Below, piece by piece: positions 1-7,854 of a stretch of 29,760 nucleotides of DNA. How positions within the stretch are numbered: the first letter of the stretch is position 1; each line of letters starts with the position of its first letter. Origin of the DNA: an uncultured Eggerthellaceae bacterium (GTDB taxonomy: Bacteria; Actinomycetota; Coriobacteriia; Coriobacteriales; Eggerthellaceae); the NCBI GenBank assembly GCA_910588905.1, contig CAJURZ010000017.1, forward strand, positions 29,448 through 59,207, in the 5' to 3' direction. A program made the position numbers and the translations under genes. The notes beneath the pieces were generated by a model, which was not told the DNA's origin, ran no database searches, and worked only from the letters and a program-made list of their open reading frames with translations.

Positions 1-109
1 TAGATCCGCCCGATGGCGCACTCGGATGAACCTTATACGCTAGGTTACCCGGTAATTGCCGCAATGAATATGTTGCGCGTGGTCTTCGCGCAACGCATCT
101 TGCGTGAGG
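1..109. repeat. Direct repeat, left copy (cut by window edge)
   Basis: This segment is identical to 1077-1185 except for one base (position 56, T here and C at 1132). It begins inside a GTAGGGG palindrome whose left half lies outside the window. It contains the hairpin GTTGCGCG/CGCGCAAC at 72-94. With the copy at 1077-1185 it brackets the mntA-hepT pair. Confidence 0.9.
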
Positions 110-185
110 GGGAGGGTTAGCCATCAAGGAAGGACAGCGATGCATGCTATTATGCTTTTGTTCGATCACGATGGCGGGAGGTGAT

Positions 186-485
186 ATGTTGGCTTCTGGA
201 GTACTTGAGACATCCGAGATCCGCGCCATGGTCCTACCACTTCTGGAACGGTATGGAATGCGCTCAGCCAGCCTCTTCGGCTCCTATGCTCGCGGCGAAG
301 CCAATGAGGAATCAGATATCGATATCCTCTTGGAGGGCGGTTTCGGTTTCAGGCCGCTTGATATCTTCGGGGTTGCAGAAGACCTCCATCGCGCATCGGG
401 CAAGCAGGTTGATGTTTTCGAAGTATCTGAGCTCGATGCCGGTACCTTTCGTGACACCGTTCTGCGCGAGGCGGTACGGCTGTGA
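186..485 (+). CDS. mntA: MntA-like minimal nucleotidyltransferase antitoxin
   Basis: This 99-residue protein is a minimal nucleotidyltransferase of the MNT family. Residues 32-46 fit the signature GSx10DxD: G32-S33, then the metal-binding acids D44 and D46. In characterised HepT/MntA systems the enzyme transfers AMP to a tyrosine of the HEPN toxin and so neutralises it; that role is inferred here from family and neighbour. The ATG at 186 is chosen because GGGAGGTG lies just upstream (176-183). An in-frame ATG at 144 lacks such a site and would add 14 unlikely residues. The stop overlaps the GTG start of hepT by four bases, so the pair is translationally coupled. A housekeeping nucleotidyltransferase is unlikely given the size and the HEPN neighbour. 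Confidence 0.88.
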   Translation: MLASGVLETSEIRAMVLPLLERYGMRSASLFGSYARGEANEESDIDILLEGGFGFRPLDIFGVAEDLHRASGKQVDVFEVSELDAGTFRDTVLREAVRL

Positions 486-823
486 GGAGCGACATTTATC
501 GTCTTGAACGCATATCCTTAGTAGGTCATCAGCTTTTACAGGTTATCGAATCCCGGTCGATAACGCGAGATACGCTTGTTCGTGATGTTGAGACGCAGTG
601 GTTGGTGACCACGCCTTTGTACAATATCGGGGAGCAAGCAAACTGCCTCTCTCGGGAATTCGTTGAAGGTCATCCTGAGGCTCCGTGGGTTCAGATTGCT
701 GGACTCAGGCATCGGTTGGTCCATGATTACGAAGGAACCAATTGGAATATGATCGCAGCTGTTGTTTTTGACGAACTGGAACCTTTCATTGGATGTGTGG
801 ACGATTTGCTGTCGTCCGAGTGA
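482..823 (+). CDS. hepT: HepT-like HEPN toxin (RNase)
   Basis: This 113-residue protein matches the HepT/DUF86 HEPN family. It carries the Rx4HxY motif as R76, H81 and Y83. In studied members R and H form the RNase active site, and the tyrosine is the residue AMPylated by MntA. It starts at GTG 482, overlapping the mntA stop (GTGA), an arrangement that keeps antitoxin and toxin synthesis coupled. The motif is complete, so the toxin is probably active rather than a relic. The target RNA cannot be read from sequence. The pair is isolated among intergenic repeats and belongs to no metabolic operon, which fits an acquired toxin-antitoxin or defence module. Confidence 0.88.
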   Translation: MRSDIYRLERISLVGHQLLQVIESRSITRDTLVRDVETQWLVTTPLYNIGEQANCLSREFVEGHPEAPWVQIAGLRHRLVHDYEGTNWNMIAAVVFDELEPFIGCVDDLLSSE

Positions 824-988
824 CGCGCTGCGGTTTCTGATGCCTTGTTGCGTGCGAAAGTGTGCGGCGCATAAGATCACCTTGCTCACAGGTCATAACC
901 GCCGCCTAACTATTCCCGCTGCTGACGCAGCGGGTTAAGGGTTGTGGCCGGAACAGGAATGCGGGGTTTTCTGGGTTGTAATGTGTTC

Positions 989-1008
989 GGGCCGAGCATG
1001 CTCGGCCC
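989..1008 (-). repeat. GTAGGGG palindrome, copy 1
   Basis: This is a perfect 20-bp palindrome, GGGCCGAGCATGCTCGGCCC, followed by CTAC, so the conserved GTAGGGG flank is on the minus strand. It is paired tail to tail with the copy at 1068. Confidence 0.85.
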
Positions 1009-1067
1009 CTACGGATCGTGCGCCAGGTTCCCATCGGATGAACCGTGCATGTCAGGATGCCTTGTAG

Positions 1068-1087
1068 GGGCGGATCTAGATCCGCCC
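1068..1087 (+). repeat. GTAGGGG palindrome, copy 2
   Basis: This is a perfect 20-bp palindrome, GGGCGGATCTAGATCCGCCC, preceded by GTAG. It uses a different stem from copy 1 but pairs fully. It is also the left edge of the repeat that brackets mntA-hepT. Confidence 0.85.
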
Positions 1088-1185
1088 GATGGCGCACTCG
1101 GATGAACCTTATACGCTAGGTTACCCGGTAACTGCCGCAATGAATATGTTGCGCGTGGTCTTCGCGCAACGCATCTTGCGTGAGG
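1077..1185. repeat. Direct repeat, right copy
   Basis: This is the second copy of the 1-109 segment, with 108 of 109 positions identical. It begins inside palindrome copy 2 and ends just past the GTTGCGCG hairpin (1148-1170). Confidence 0.9.
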
Positions 1186-1228
1186 CTCGGCCCAATTGAC
1201 CTGGTCACGTTCTCTGTATGACGCGTAG

Positions 1229-1248
1229 GGGCGGATCATGATCCGCCC
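1229..1248 (+). repeat. GTAGGGG palindrome, copy 3
   Basis: This is a perfect 20-bp palindrome, GGGCGGATCATGATCCGCCC, preceded by CGTAG. It is the last copy before the dnaX promoter region. Confidence 0.85.
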
Positions 1249-1337
1249 AGCATTGCACCCGAGATATGCTGGTATGCCGAAGGCGGCGACTCGCTCAACC
1301 TGGTCTCAGGGCGCATGACACCTCCCAGTGGCGGGGA

Positions 1338-1346
1338 TGCTAGAAT
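1338..1346 (+). promoter_or_regulatory. Probable extended -10 promoter of dnaX
   Basis: TGC followed by TAGAAT fits an extended -10 element. It lies 35 bases upstream of the dnaX start. No good -35 is visible at 16-18 bases, which extended -10 promoters tolerate. Confidence 0.4.
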
Positions 1347-1380
1347 TGCCTGAACTGATAGAGGTACCGGAGGAGTCATC

Positions 1381-3312
1381 TTGGCAGAAGCGCTGTATAG
1401 GAAGTACCGCCCGCAGGTGTTCGAGGATGTGGTAGGGCAAGAGCATATCGAACGGACGCTCAAGAACGCCATCGCCACAGACAAGGTGAGCCATGCCTAC
1501 TTGTTCACGGGGCCGCGAGGTACCGGCAAGACCACCACGGCGCGGCTTTTGGCGAAAGCGCTCTTGTGCGAGCAGGGCCCCACGGATAACCCCGATGGCA
1601 CCTGTGAGGATTGCCTGCTCATAGCAGATGGTGAGCATCCGGATGTCTATGAGCTGGACGCTGCCAGTCGCACCGGCGTTGATAACGTGCGCGATGAGAT
1701 CATCGGGCGGGTGAGCTACGCTCCTACGCGCGGCCGCTCCAAGGTGTACATCATCGACGAGGTGCATATGCTCTCCATGGCTGCCTTCAATGCATTGCTG
1801 AAGACACTAGAAGAGCCGCCCTCTCACGTGGTGTTCATCCTGTGCACGACAGATCCCCAGAAGGTGCCCGACACCATCCACTCCCGCTGTCAGCGCTTCG
1901 ACTTCCGTCGCATCTCCAATGAGGAGCTGGTCAGCCGCTTGGGTGCCATCTGCGAGATGGAGGGCGTACCCTTCGAGGGCAGCGCCCTTGAACTGGTGGC
2001 CCATCGGGCCCAGGGAGGCATGCGCGATGCGCTCACGTCCTTGGAACAGCTGATCGCCTTCTCGGAAGGGTCTCTCACCCTTGCTGCCGCTGAACGGTTG
2101 CTCGGTTCGTTGGATTCCTCTGATATGGATGAGATCCTCTCGGCCATTGGTGCGCGGGATGCTGCGGCGTGCTTCCGCTGGACCACTCAGTACATGGAAA
2201 CAGGGGCTGACCTGGCTCAGTTCACCCAGGATATGGCCGAATACGTGCGGGATATGTATGTGATGTCCTTGACGGATGCCGATGTGGCGCTGGATGTGCC
2301 CGAAGCCACGCGGCGGGAGATGGAGGGCAAGCTTGCACTCTTCGGTCCTGACCGGTTGGCTCGCATGCTGAGCACCCTGGCGGACCTCATGGCTGACCTG
2401 AAGACCTCCACCAATCAACGGCTCTCCTTCGAGATAGCCTTGACGCGGATGATCCGTCCGGAATCTGACTTGACCCTGGCCTCCTTGGCTGAGCGCTTGG
2501 AGGCCCTTGAGCGAAGGGCCCCGGCAGCGGCAGCCCCTCTCATGGCCAGCGCACCTGCTCCCGCCGCAGCTCAAGAGGCAGTGCCAGCCCAGGCTGCGGC
2601 CCAAAGTGCAGTACAGCCCTCCCGGGAAGCTGCGCCAGAGCCATCTTCGGCACCTGTCATGGATACCCCTGAGCCCGCATCTGCTGCACCTGCACCCCAG
2701 GCCGTCGACCCGCAAGCGGTAGCCGGGCGCGATCTGCATCAACTCTGGGAATCGGCGCTCGTGCACCTGAAGCGGCTCTCTGCAGCTCACAGCGTGCTCT
2801 TCATGAGCTCTCACCCGTCCTGGGATGTGCCCGGCGAGGTGCTGAACATCGGCTTGGTGCCCTATCGGGAGTTCAATCTCAAGGCGGCCCAAAGCCCAGA
2901 GGCTCTGAGCTTCCTGAAAGATGCTTTCGCCCAGGCGGGGGCACCTGGCCTGCGCTTCAAGTTCATCGATGGCGAAGCGGAGGCGGCTGCACAGCCTGCA
3001 ACCGCACCCCAGGCTGCTGAGCAAGAACCCGTCCCCGTGCGCGAACCCGAATCGAAGCCCGCAGCCGTTTCGGTGCCTGATCCCGAACCGGCGCCGCAGC
3101 CCGTGCAGGCATCCGCGCCTGAGCCGGAGCCGACGCCCGCACCTGAACCCGAGCCTACGCCTGAACCCTTCGCGGTGCCTGAGCCCGACCCCGTTCCTGA
3201 TTCCGTCTACGAAGCGGACGGGGCTTCCTCGGGCGAAGATGAGACAGCTGATCTGAACAGCCTGCTTGCTGGTGCCTTCGGCGCAGATGTCTCGTTCACT
3301 GAAGTGGAGTGA
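1381..3312 (+). CDS. dnaX: DNA polymerase III subunit gamma/tau
   Basis: This 643-residue protein is the clamp-loader ATPase that loads the sliding clamp and couples polymerase to the replisome. The Walker A motif GPRGTGKT is at 44-51, Walker B ends in DEVHM at about 126-130, and the SRC sensor motif is at 168-170. The zinc module keeps C63, C75 and C78, but the position of the usual second cysteine is Asp72. From about residue 378 the protein runs into Ala/Pro/Glu-rich linkers around a folded segment (about 450-520), and it ends in an acidic tail. It starts at TTG 1381 behind GGAGGAG (1368-1374); the N-terminus MAEALYRKYRPQ is typical of the family. No E. coli-style slippery heptamer for a short gamma form was noticed. 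It leads a run that includes ybaB and recR, a conserved arrangement in bacteria. Confidence 0.97.
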   Translation: MAEALYRKYRPQVFEDVVGQEHIERTLKNAIATDKVSHAYLFTGPRGTGKTTTARLLAKALLCEQGPTDNPDGTCEDCLLIADGEHPDVYELDAASRTGVDNVRDEIIGRVSYAPTRGRSKVYIIDEVHMLSMAAFNALLKTLEEPPSHVVFILCTTDPQKVPDTIHSRCQRFDFRRISNEELVSRLGAICEMEGVPFEGSALELVAHRAQGGMRDALTSLEQLIAFSEGSLTLAAAERLLGSLDSSDMDEILSAIGARDAAACFRWTTQYMETGADLAQFTQDMAEYVRDMYVMSLTDADVALDVPEATRREMEGKLALFGPDRLARMLSTLADLMADLKTSTNQRLSFEIALTRMIRPESDLTLASLAERLEALERRAPAAAAPLMASAPAPAAAQEAVPAQAAAQSAVQPSREAAPEPSSAPVMDTPEPASAAPAPQAVDPQAVAGRDLHQLWESALVHLKRLSAAHSVLFMSSHPSWDVPGEVLNIGLVPYREFNLKAAQSPEALSFLKDAFAQAGAPGLRFKFIDGEAEAAAQPATAPQAAEQEPVPVREPESKPAAVSVPDPEPAPQPVQASAPEPEPTPAPEPEPTPEPFAVPEPDPVPDSVYEADGASSGEDETADLNSLLAGAFGADVSFTEVE

Positions 3313-3390
3313 CAGCCCCGCAATCTTCCGTGGTCATTCGCTATGCGATACACTGCACCCTAGACGAACCCTATGCAAGGAGAAGCTCCT

Positions 3391-3693
3391 ATGGATATGA
3401 AGAAGATGATGAAGCAGGCCCAGAAGATGCAACGGGATGCTGCGGCTGCTCAGGAAGAGATCGCCCAGATGGAGTTCACTGCCACGGCAGGCGGCGGCAT
3501 GGTAGAGGCTACGGTGACCGGTGGCGGTGAGCTGAAGGCCTTGAAGATCGATCCCGAGACTGTTGATCCGGAAGATACGGAGATGCTGGAGGACACCATC
3601 GTTGCTGCCGTGAACGAGGCTCTTCGCACGGCTTCCGAGACATCCAATGAGCGCATGAGCAGCATCATGGGCGGGATGAACCTGCCCTTCTAG
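3391..3693 (+). CDS. ybaB: YbaB/EbfC nucleoid-associated protein
   Basis: This 100-residue protein belongs to the YbaB/EbfC family of small dimeric DNA-binding proteins, which are regularly encoded between dnaX and recR. The N-terminal helix is rich in Met, Lys and Gln (MDMKKMMKQAQKMQ). A Gly-rich strand region follows at about 33-47, and a C-terminal helix ends in MGGMNLPF, typical of the family. The ATG at 3391 is preferred over the in-frame ATG at 3373, because AAGGAG (3376-3381) lies between the two at the right distance for the later start. Its exact role is not settled in the literature; nucleoid organisation or a link to recombinational repair is inferred from family and context. Confidence 0.93.
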   Translation: MDMKKMMKQAQKMQRDAAAAQEEIAQMEFTATAGGGMVEATVTGGGELKALKIDPETVDPEDTEMLEDTIVAAVNEALRTASETSNERMSSIMGGMNLPF

Positions 3694-3723
3694 GCCCTGT
3701 CCCGTTCCGCCTTTGCCAAGCCC

Positions 3724-4320
3724 ATGCACTCAGCCCCCTCCATACAGAAGCTCTTGGATGAACTGGAGCGCCTGCCGGGCGTGGGGCCGAAGTCCGCTCA
3801 GCGCATCGCCTATTACATCCTGAACACGGAGTCCACGAAGGCCATCCGCTTGGCTGACGCCATCCATGAGGTGAAGGCCACCGTCTGCTTTTGCCAGACC
3901 TGCTTCAACTACGCCGAGAGCGCTCAGTGCGACATCTGCGCGAGCCCTGTGCGCAGGCATGGTCAGATCTGTGTCGTCTCAGAGCCAAAGGATATCGCTC
4001 CCATCGAGCGCACGGGTGTCTTCGAAGGGGTGTACCACGTGCTGCACGGCGCGCTTTCGCCTTTGGAGGGCATCGGTCCTGATGAACTGAAGATATCCGA
4101 GCTCTTGCGCCGTCTCTCCTCAGAGGAGGTGGAGGAGGTCATCATAGCCACCAACCCGAATGTGGAGGGGGAGGCAACGGCTGCCTACCTTGCCCGGCTG
4201 GTCAAGCCTCTGGGGGTCCGCGTGACGCGACCTGCCAGCGGACTTCCGGTGGGCGGAGACCTGGAATACGCTGATGAGGTCACGTTGGGGCGGGCCATGG
4301 AAGGCCGCCTGGATCTCTGA
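3724..4320 (+). CDS. recR: Recombination mediator RecR
   Basis: This 198-residue protein has the normal RecR length and domain order. A helix-hairpin-helix (LPGVGPKSAQR, 17-27) is followed by a four-cysteine zinc finger (C57, C60, C69, C72) and a Toprim domain from about residue 80, with the acidic E87 in VVSEP. RecR acts with RecF and RecO to load RecA on gapped DNA. The ATG at 3724 comes 30 bases after ybaB with no clear ribosome-binding site, so translation is probably coupled to ybaB. The zinc finger and Toprim residues are intact. Confidence 0.96.
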   Translation: MHSAPSIQKLLDELERLPGVGPKSAQRIAYYILNTESTKAIRLADAIHEVKATVCFCQTCFNYAESAQCDICASPVRRHGQICVVSEPKDIAPIERTGVFEGVYHVLHGALSPLEGIGPDELKISELLRRLSSEEVEEVIIATNPNVEGEATAAYLARLVKPLGVRVTRPASGLPVGGDLEYADEVTLGRAMEGRLDL

Positions 4321-4350
4321 GGCACCTATGCGACCAAAGGAGATGCATCC

Positions 4351-5610
4351 ATGATCGAAGTTCCCAGCCCGGCCCTGAGCATCGTTGGGCGTCATAATTC
4401 GGGAAAGACGACCTTGGTGGTCAAGCTCATCGCAGAGCTCACGGCGCGGGGTCATGATGTGGGTTCGGTCAAACATCATTCCCATGGGGAGTTCGACATA
4501 GACCATCCGGGAAAGGACTCCTACCGCCAGCGCGAAGCGGGGGCGACGGAGACGGTCATCGCCTCGCCTACCAAGATGGCACGGGTGAAGACGCTCAAGC
4601 ATGAGTTGGAATGCTCCCAGATCGTACGCTCCATGCCGGGCCACGACATCATCGTCGTGGAGGGCTACCGCAAGAGCGGGCTTCCCACCATCGAGATCAT
4701 GCGCCAGGCCAATGAGGCCGATGCTGCGGTGGCCCAGGTGTTCTTGGAGGACGCTCGGGATGGGATCGCCCTTACGGGAGACAGCGTGCAGCGCTCCCGA
4801 GGGAAGGACGCCTTCGCCCGCGACATAGCCGAGAAGATGCCGGACGCGAACACGGTGGCCGTGGTGACGGATATCCCGGCAGCTTGCGAAGCGGCGGCCC
4901 TGTGCGGCATCCCTTGCTTCGGGTTGGATGATATCGGGGACATCGTAGGATTCCTGGAGGAGCACTACGTGCGCCCCCGGGTGAGCGTGGCCATCCAGGC
5001 AGGCGGAGAGAGCCGCCGCATGGGCCGATCGAAGGCCACGGTGCCCTTCGTGGGCAAGCCCCTCATCACTCGGTTGGTGCGCAGGCTCTCACCTGTGGCC
5101 GACGAGCTCATCATCACCACGAACGAGCCGGAGAACCTGGGCTTTCTGGCCGAGGAGTTCCCGTATCTGGACATCACGCTGGTGCGCGATGCCTACGATT
5201 TCCGCGGTGCGCTCCCGGGCCTGTTCACGGCGCTTTCCACGGCATCGAATCCCTATGTGGCCATCGTTGCCTGCGATATGGTCTTCGCTTCCGCACCCTT
5301 GGTGGTGGCTGAGGCCATCGAGATGGCAGACAAGGAAGCGGACGTGGTGGTCCCGGTGAACAACCATGGCTTCGAGCCGTTCCATGCCATGTATCGTCGC
5401 TCGAGCTGTCTGGAGGTCGTGCAGGCCGCCTTGGAGCGGGGAGACAGCAAGGTGCAGTGCATCTATGGAGCGCCCGAGCTGAAGATCGTTGAGTTTCCCC
5501 AGCGGCGCGTGTTGGAGGTGGAGCCCATGGGCGGTTGCTTCATCAATGCGAACACCCCTGAGGAACTGGCGCATCTGGAGGCGAACTTCGGGAATTACGA
5601 GGGCGCATAG
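4351..5610 (+). CDS. Fused MobB-MobA molybdopterin-guanine dinucleotide biosynthesis protein
   Basis: This 419-residue protein joins two enzymes of Mo-cofactor maturation. Residues 1 to about 200 are MobB-like: a P-loop GRHNSGKTT at 13-21, followed by the MobB-type region VKHHSHGEFDID. Residues 211-419 are MobA-like: the nucleotide-binding motif AGGESRRMGRSK at 217-228, with later GT-A-type motifs. MobA transfers GMP from GTP to molybdopterin; MobB is a GTP-binding helper. The ATG at 4351 is supported by AAAGGAG at 4336-4342. Only three bases separate it from the downstream polyferredoxin, so the two are almost certainly co-transcribed. It implies that the organism uses bis-MGD enzymes such as DMSO-reductase-family oxidoreductases. 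Confidence 0.92.
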   Translation: MIEVPSPALSIVGRHNSGKTTLVVKLIAELTARGHDVGSVKHHSHGEFDIDHPGKDSYRQREAGATETVIASPTKMARVKTLKHELECSQIVRSMPGHDIIVVEGYRKSGLPTIEIMRQANEADAAVAQVFLEDARDGIALTGDSVQRSRGKDAFARDIAEKMPDANTVAVVTDIPAACEAAALCGIPCFGLDDIGDIVGFLEEHYVRPRVSVAIQAGGESRRMGRSKATVPFVGKPLITRLVRRLSPVADELIITTNEPENLGFLAEEFPYLDITLVRDAYDFRGALPGLFTALSTASNPYVAIVACDMVFASAPLVVAEAIEMADKEADVVVPVNNHGFEPFHAMYRRSSCLEVVQAALERGDSKVQCIYGAPELKIVEFPQRRVLEVEPMGGCFINANTPEELAHLEANFGNYEGA

Positions 5611-5613
5611 CCG

Positions 5614-6795
5614 ATGCCTTCCGTTGCGGATGTCCTGAGCTACGCTGACTATCTCAAGGTCAGCCCCCTTGCCATAGATGAGGATAGATGCGTGGCGGTG
5701 CGGAACCGCAATGCCACGTGCCGTCGTTGCCGCGATGCCTGCCTGGCGGCGGCCATCACCGTCCAGCAGAACATGGTATCCGTGGATCCAGATGCCTGCG
5801 TCCGGTGTGGGGTATGCACTACGGTGTGCCCCACCTTCGCCCTCTCGTTGCTCGAGCCCACGAGCACGCAGGTGCTGGCCTCTGCCCTCAAGACCGCTGA
5901 CAGACCGCGGGGGATGGGGGTTGTGGCTTGCGCCCGGGCTGCAGCGCGTCATGAGGCTGATCCAGAACGGTTCGCCGAGGTGCCCTGCTTGGGAACAGTG
6001 GGGGAGACGGAGCTCCTCGGGCTGGCGGCAGCGGGGCTGGATGACATCCTGCTGGTGGACGGGGATTGCGCCACCTGCAAGTACGGGGCGGCCGATGGGT
6101 TCATAACGACATCTGTCCATCAGGCGGCGGACATGCTGGAAGCTGTAGGGGCTCAGGTCATCATCACGCGCACCTCCCAGTTCCCGTCTGAGGTGCTCTC
6201 GCCCCGCCGAGCCAATGTGCGCGGCGAAGATCGGCGCGGACTGCTGGCTCAGACGGGCCGCTATATGCGCAGCGTTGCAGGGAATGTAGCCAGGAAGACG
6301 ATGGAAGAGAAGCTTGGAGGCGCTCAGGCGCGTCCGCGGACGCTCAAGGATCGGTTGAGCGCTGGTCGCTCCGGGCGCATGCCCACCTTCCAGCCCGAGG
6401 GCAACTTCCAGTTGTTGGAATGCCTTGAGAAGACAGCCGAACAGCCTGAGGACCTGAGCACATCTGAGGTGGCTTTGGAGACACGCCGGTTCGGCTCTCT
6501 GGCCATAGATGCTGACCGATGCTCCGGTTGCGGCCTCTGCGTCCTCTTCTGCCCGACAGCTGCGCTCTCCTATGCGGAATTCGACAAGCCCGAGCGGGAA
6601 GACAGGAAGTACCTGGAATTCTCTGCCGAGCTTTGCACTCAGTGCGGTCTGTGTCGGGACGTGTGCCTGCGCAAGTGCCTGGAGGTGTCATCGAAGGTGC
6701 CGCTGGCAAGCCTCTTCGACTTGGAGCCGGAGCTGCTGGAGATATCCCGTCCAGAGGAGCGGGCCTCCCTCTTTGATCGGTTCCGGTCTTCCTAG
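5614..6795 (+). CDS. Polyferredoxin with central MvhD-like cysteine module
   Basis: This 393-residue soluble protein has cysteines in five groups of four. C26/36/39/43 and C62/65/68/72 form an N-terminal two-[4Fe-4S] ferredoxin module. C106/125/152/155 sit in a central region that resembles the hydrogenase/heterodisulfide-reductase delta-subunit (MvhD) type. C303/306/309/313 and C341/344/347/351 form a second two-cluster ferredoxin. The stretch between about 200 and 290 is basic and probably a linker. An electron-transfer role is well supported; the partner enzyme is unknown. The start is three bases after the mob fusion, with no strong ribosome-binding site, so translational coupling is likely. 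The context suggests electron supply to, or maturation of, molybdoenzymes, which is inference. It meets the minus-strand gene at 6802 tail to tail, six bases apart. Confidence 0.8.
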   Translation: MPSVADVLSYADYLKVSPLAIDEDRCVAVRNRNATCRRCRDACLAAAITVQQNMVSVDPDACVRCGVCTTVCPTFALSLLEPTSTQVLASALKTADRPRGMGVVACARAAARHEADPERFAEVPCLGTVGETELLGLAAAGLDDILLVDGDCATCKYGAADGFITTSVHQAADMLEAVGAQVIITRTSQFPSEVLSPRRANVRGEDRRGLLAQTGRYMRSVAGNVARKTMEEKLGGAQARPRTLKDRLSAGRSGRMPTFQPEGNFQLLECLEKTAEQPEDLSTSEVALETRRFGSLAIDADRCSGCGLCVLFCPTAALSYAEFDKPEREDRKYLEFSAELCTQCGLCRDVCLRKCLEVSSKVPLASLFDLEPELLEISRPEERASLFDRFRSS

Positions 6796-6801
6796 CCCTT
6801 T

Positions 6802-7416
6802 CTAGAACGGATAGGGCCCTTGAGGCGGTACGGGGGTGGTAGGTGCCATGGGCACCAGGGCGTTCTTATCCTTATTCGCCATGACGGCAGAAACGGTGAA
6901 GATCACGGTCAGGATGATGTGCCCGGCAAGGAACGAGATGACCGCTCCGAGGATCCCGAATACCATGATCTGCTTCAGCTGCTCCGGCTTCCCCGTGCGT
7001 ACCAAGGATAGGATGCCGAAGACGAGCATGGCCACCGAAGCGATCATCTCCCAGATGAGCAGGCCGTTGATGATGCCCAGGGCAAGATCCAGGGCCATCC
7101 TGCTGTCCGGTTGGTAGCCGTACTGATAGGAGCTTACGGGAGCAGCGTGAGCCGTGATCAAGGGAGCGGCGTGCTCCAGGCTTGCGTGGTAGCCGTTCCC
7201 GCGATGACCGTAACCATCATCCCAGGGATCGTCGTAGTCGAAGCCATAGTCGTACTCGTAGAGCAGATACTCTTCCGAGCTCATGTAGTCATAGAGCAGG
7301 CCCTTGCTGTTCTCCAGCACTGAGAAGATGATGGCCGAGGCGATGAGGCTCAAGGCGGCAAGGACGATGACGGCTATGTTCAGTCCCCGGATGATGGAGG
7401 TATGGTTCTGCTGCAT
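6802..7416 (-). CDS. Small membrane protein with Tyr/Asp-rich loop
   Basis: I do not recognise the family. The 204-residue protein has a hydrophobic segment near the N-terminus (about 10-33), a long hydrophilic loop of about 70 residues very rich in Tyr, Asp and Gly, then two or three hydrophobic segments (about 108-139 and 150-180) and a Pro-rich tail ending PPQGPYPF. The loop probably faces outside. The second ATG (7416) is chosen: GAGGAG abuts the first ATG (7422) but is six bases from the second. It is a single gene read on the minus strand towards the polyferredoxin. The arrangement resembles DUF4190-type small membrane proteins, but I cannot assign it. Confidence 0.7.
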   Translation of the reverse strand: MQQNHTSIIRGLNIAVIVLAALSLIASAIIFSVLENSKGLLYDYMSSEEYLLYEYDYGFDYDDPWDDGYGHRGNGYHASLEHAAPLITAHAAPVSSYQYGYQPDSRMALDLALGIINGLLIWEMIASVAMLVFGILSLVRTGKPEQLKQIMVFGILGAVISFLAGHIILTVIFTVSAVMANKDKNALVPMAPTTPVPPQGPYPF

Positions 7417-7497
7417 GCTCATCTCCTCAGATAGGCGTTCATGGGTGGAGGTCAGGGATGATTCTACTCCAATGGCCTCTGTGTGGGTCCTCTCATG

Positions 7498-7523
7498 AAA
7501 AAGGCTCCCTTGCGGGAGCCTTT
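7498..7523 (-). terminator. Rho-independent terminator after mIHF gene
   Basis: The stem AAAGGCTCCC/GGGAGCCTTT (7500-7509 with 7514-7523) has a 4-base loop. On the minus strand it is followed by a run of T (complement of 7498-7502). It lies 23 bases past the mIHF stop. Confidence 0.88.
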
Positions 7524-7545
7524 GAACTGCTGAGAGCGGATCAGC

Positions 7546-7854
7546 TTAGGCAAGCGCCTTCTTCAGGTTCTCCATCTGCTTGCTGCCCAGGCCCTGGATG
7601 CGACGGGTCTCAGGGATGCCCAGCTCTTCCATGAGCTTCTCCGTCTTGACCTTGCCATAGCCCGGCAGGGCGTTGATGAAAGACTTGACCTTCATGCGCC
7701 CAACAACGGGATCGTCAGCCTTCTTGAGTGCATCTTCAGGGCTCATGATGCCCGTGGAGAGCTTAGTGGTGATCTCGGAGCGGGCGGCGCGGACGATGCG
7801 TGCCTTCTCCAGAGCGGCTGCGCGTTGTTCGGCGGTCATTGTAGGTGCTGCCAT
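7546..7854 (-). CDS. mihF: Actinobacterial integration host factor (mIHF)
   Basis: This 102-residue protein matches the actinobacterial integration host factor family, unrelated to E. coli HU/IHF. It has a long N-terminal basic helix (about 8-32) and a helix-two-turns-helix DNA-binding region, LPGYGKVKTEKLMEELGI (63-80), followed by the family-typical RRIQGLGSKQ. It bends and compacts DNA and is essential in mycobacteria; essentiality here is inferred. The ATG at 7854 is preferred, since AAAGAGA sits just upstream and homologues start near MAAP or MALP; an 18-residue upstream extension is unlikely. It has its own strong terminator. It is one of the best clues that the host is an actinobacterium. 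Confidence 0.93.
   Translation of the reverse strand: MAAPTMTAEQRAAALEKARIVRAARSEITTKLSTGIMSPEDALKKADDPVVGRMKVKSFINALPGYGKVKTEKLMEELGIPETRRIQGLGSKQMENLKKALA

Larger units (their letters stand above)
856..1186. repeat. Composite intergenic repeat block (left island)
   Basis: This gene-free stretch is a mosaic that recurs elsewhere in the window. Bases 894-1014 closely match 19161-19285, including the hairpin CCCGCTGC/GCAGCGGG and a GTAGGGG palindrome in minus orientation. Bases 1064-1185 match the 19381-19490 layout: a plus palindrome, a spacer, then a GTTGCGCG hairpin. Bases 856-907 resemble 18991-19042. Short reading frames here on both strands are by-products of the palindromes and have no ribosome-binding sites. 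Confidence 0.8.

Noticed and set aside
906..1239. Short minus-strand proteins between hepT and dnaX
   Set aside because: They run through the intergenic repeats, lack ribosome-binding sites and similar frames arise at the other repeat copies.
1249..1380. SRP RNA upstream of dnaX, as in some bacteria
   Set aside because: No GGAAGCAGC-type tetraloop region or other SRP RNA hallmark is present.
1807..3024. Long minus-strand frame (405 codons) inside dnaX
   Set aside because: It is the antisense of a clear dnaX, has no ribosome-binding site and no recognisable domain; long shadow frames are expected at this GC content.
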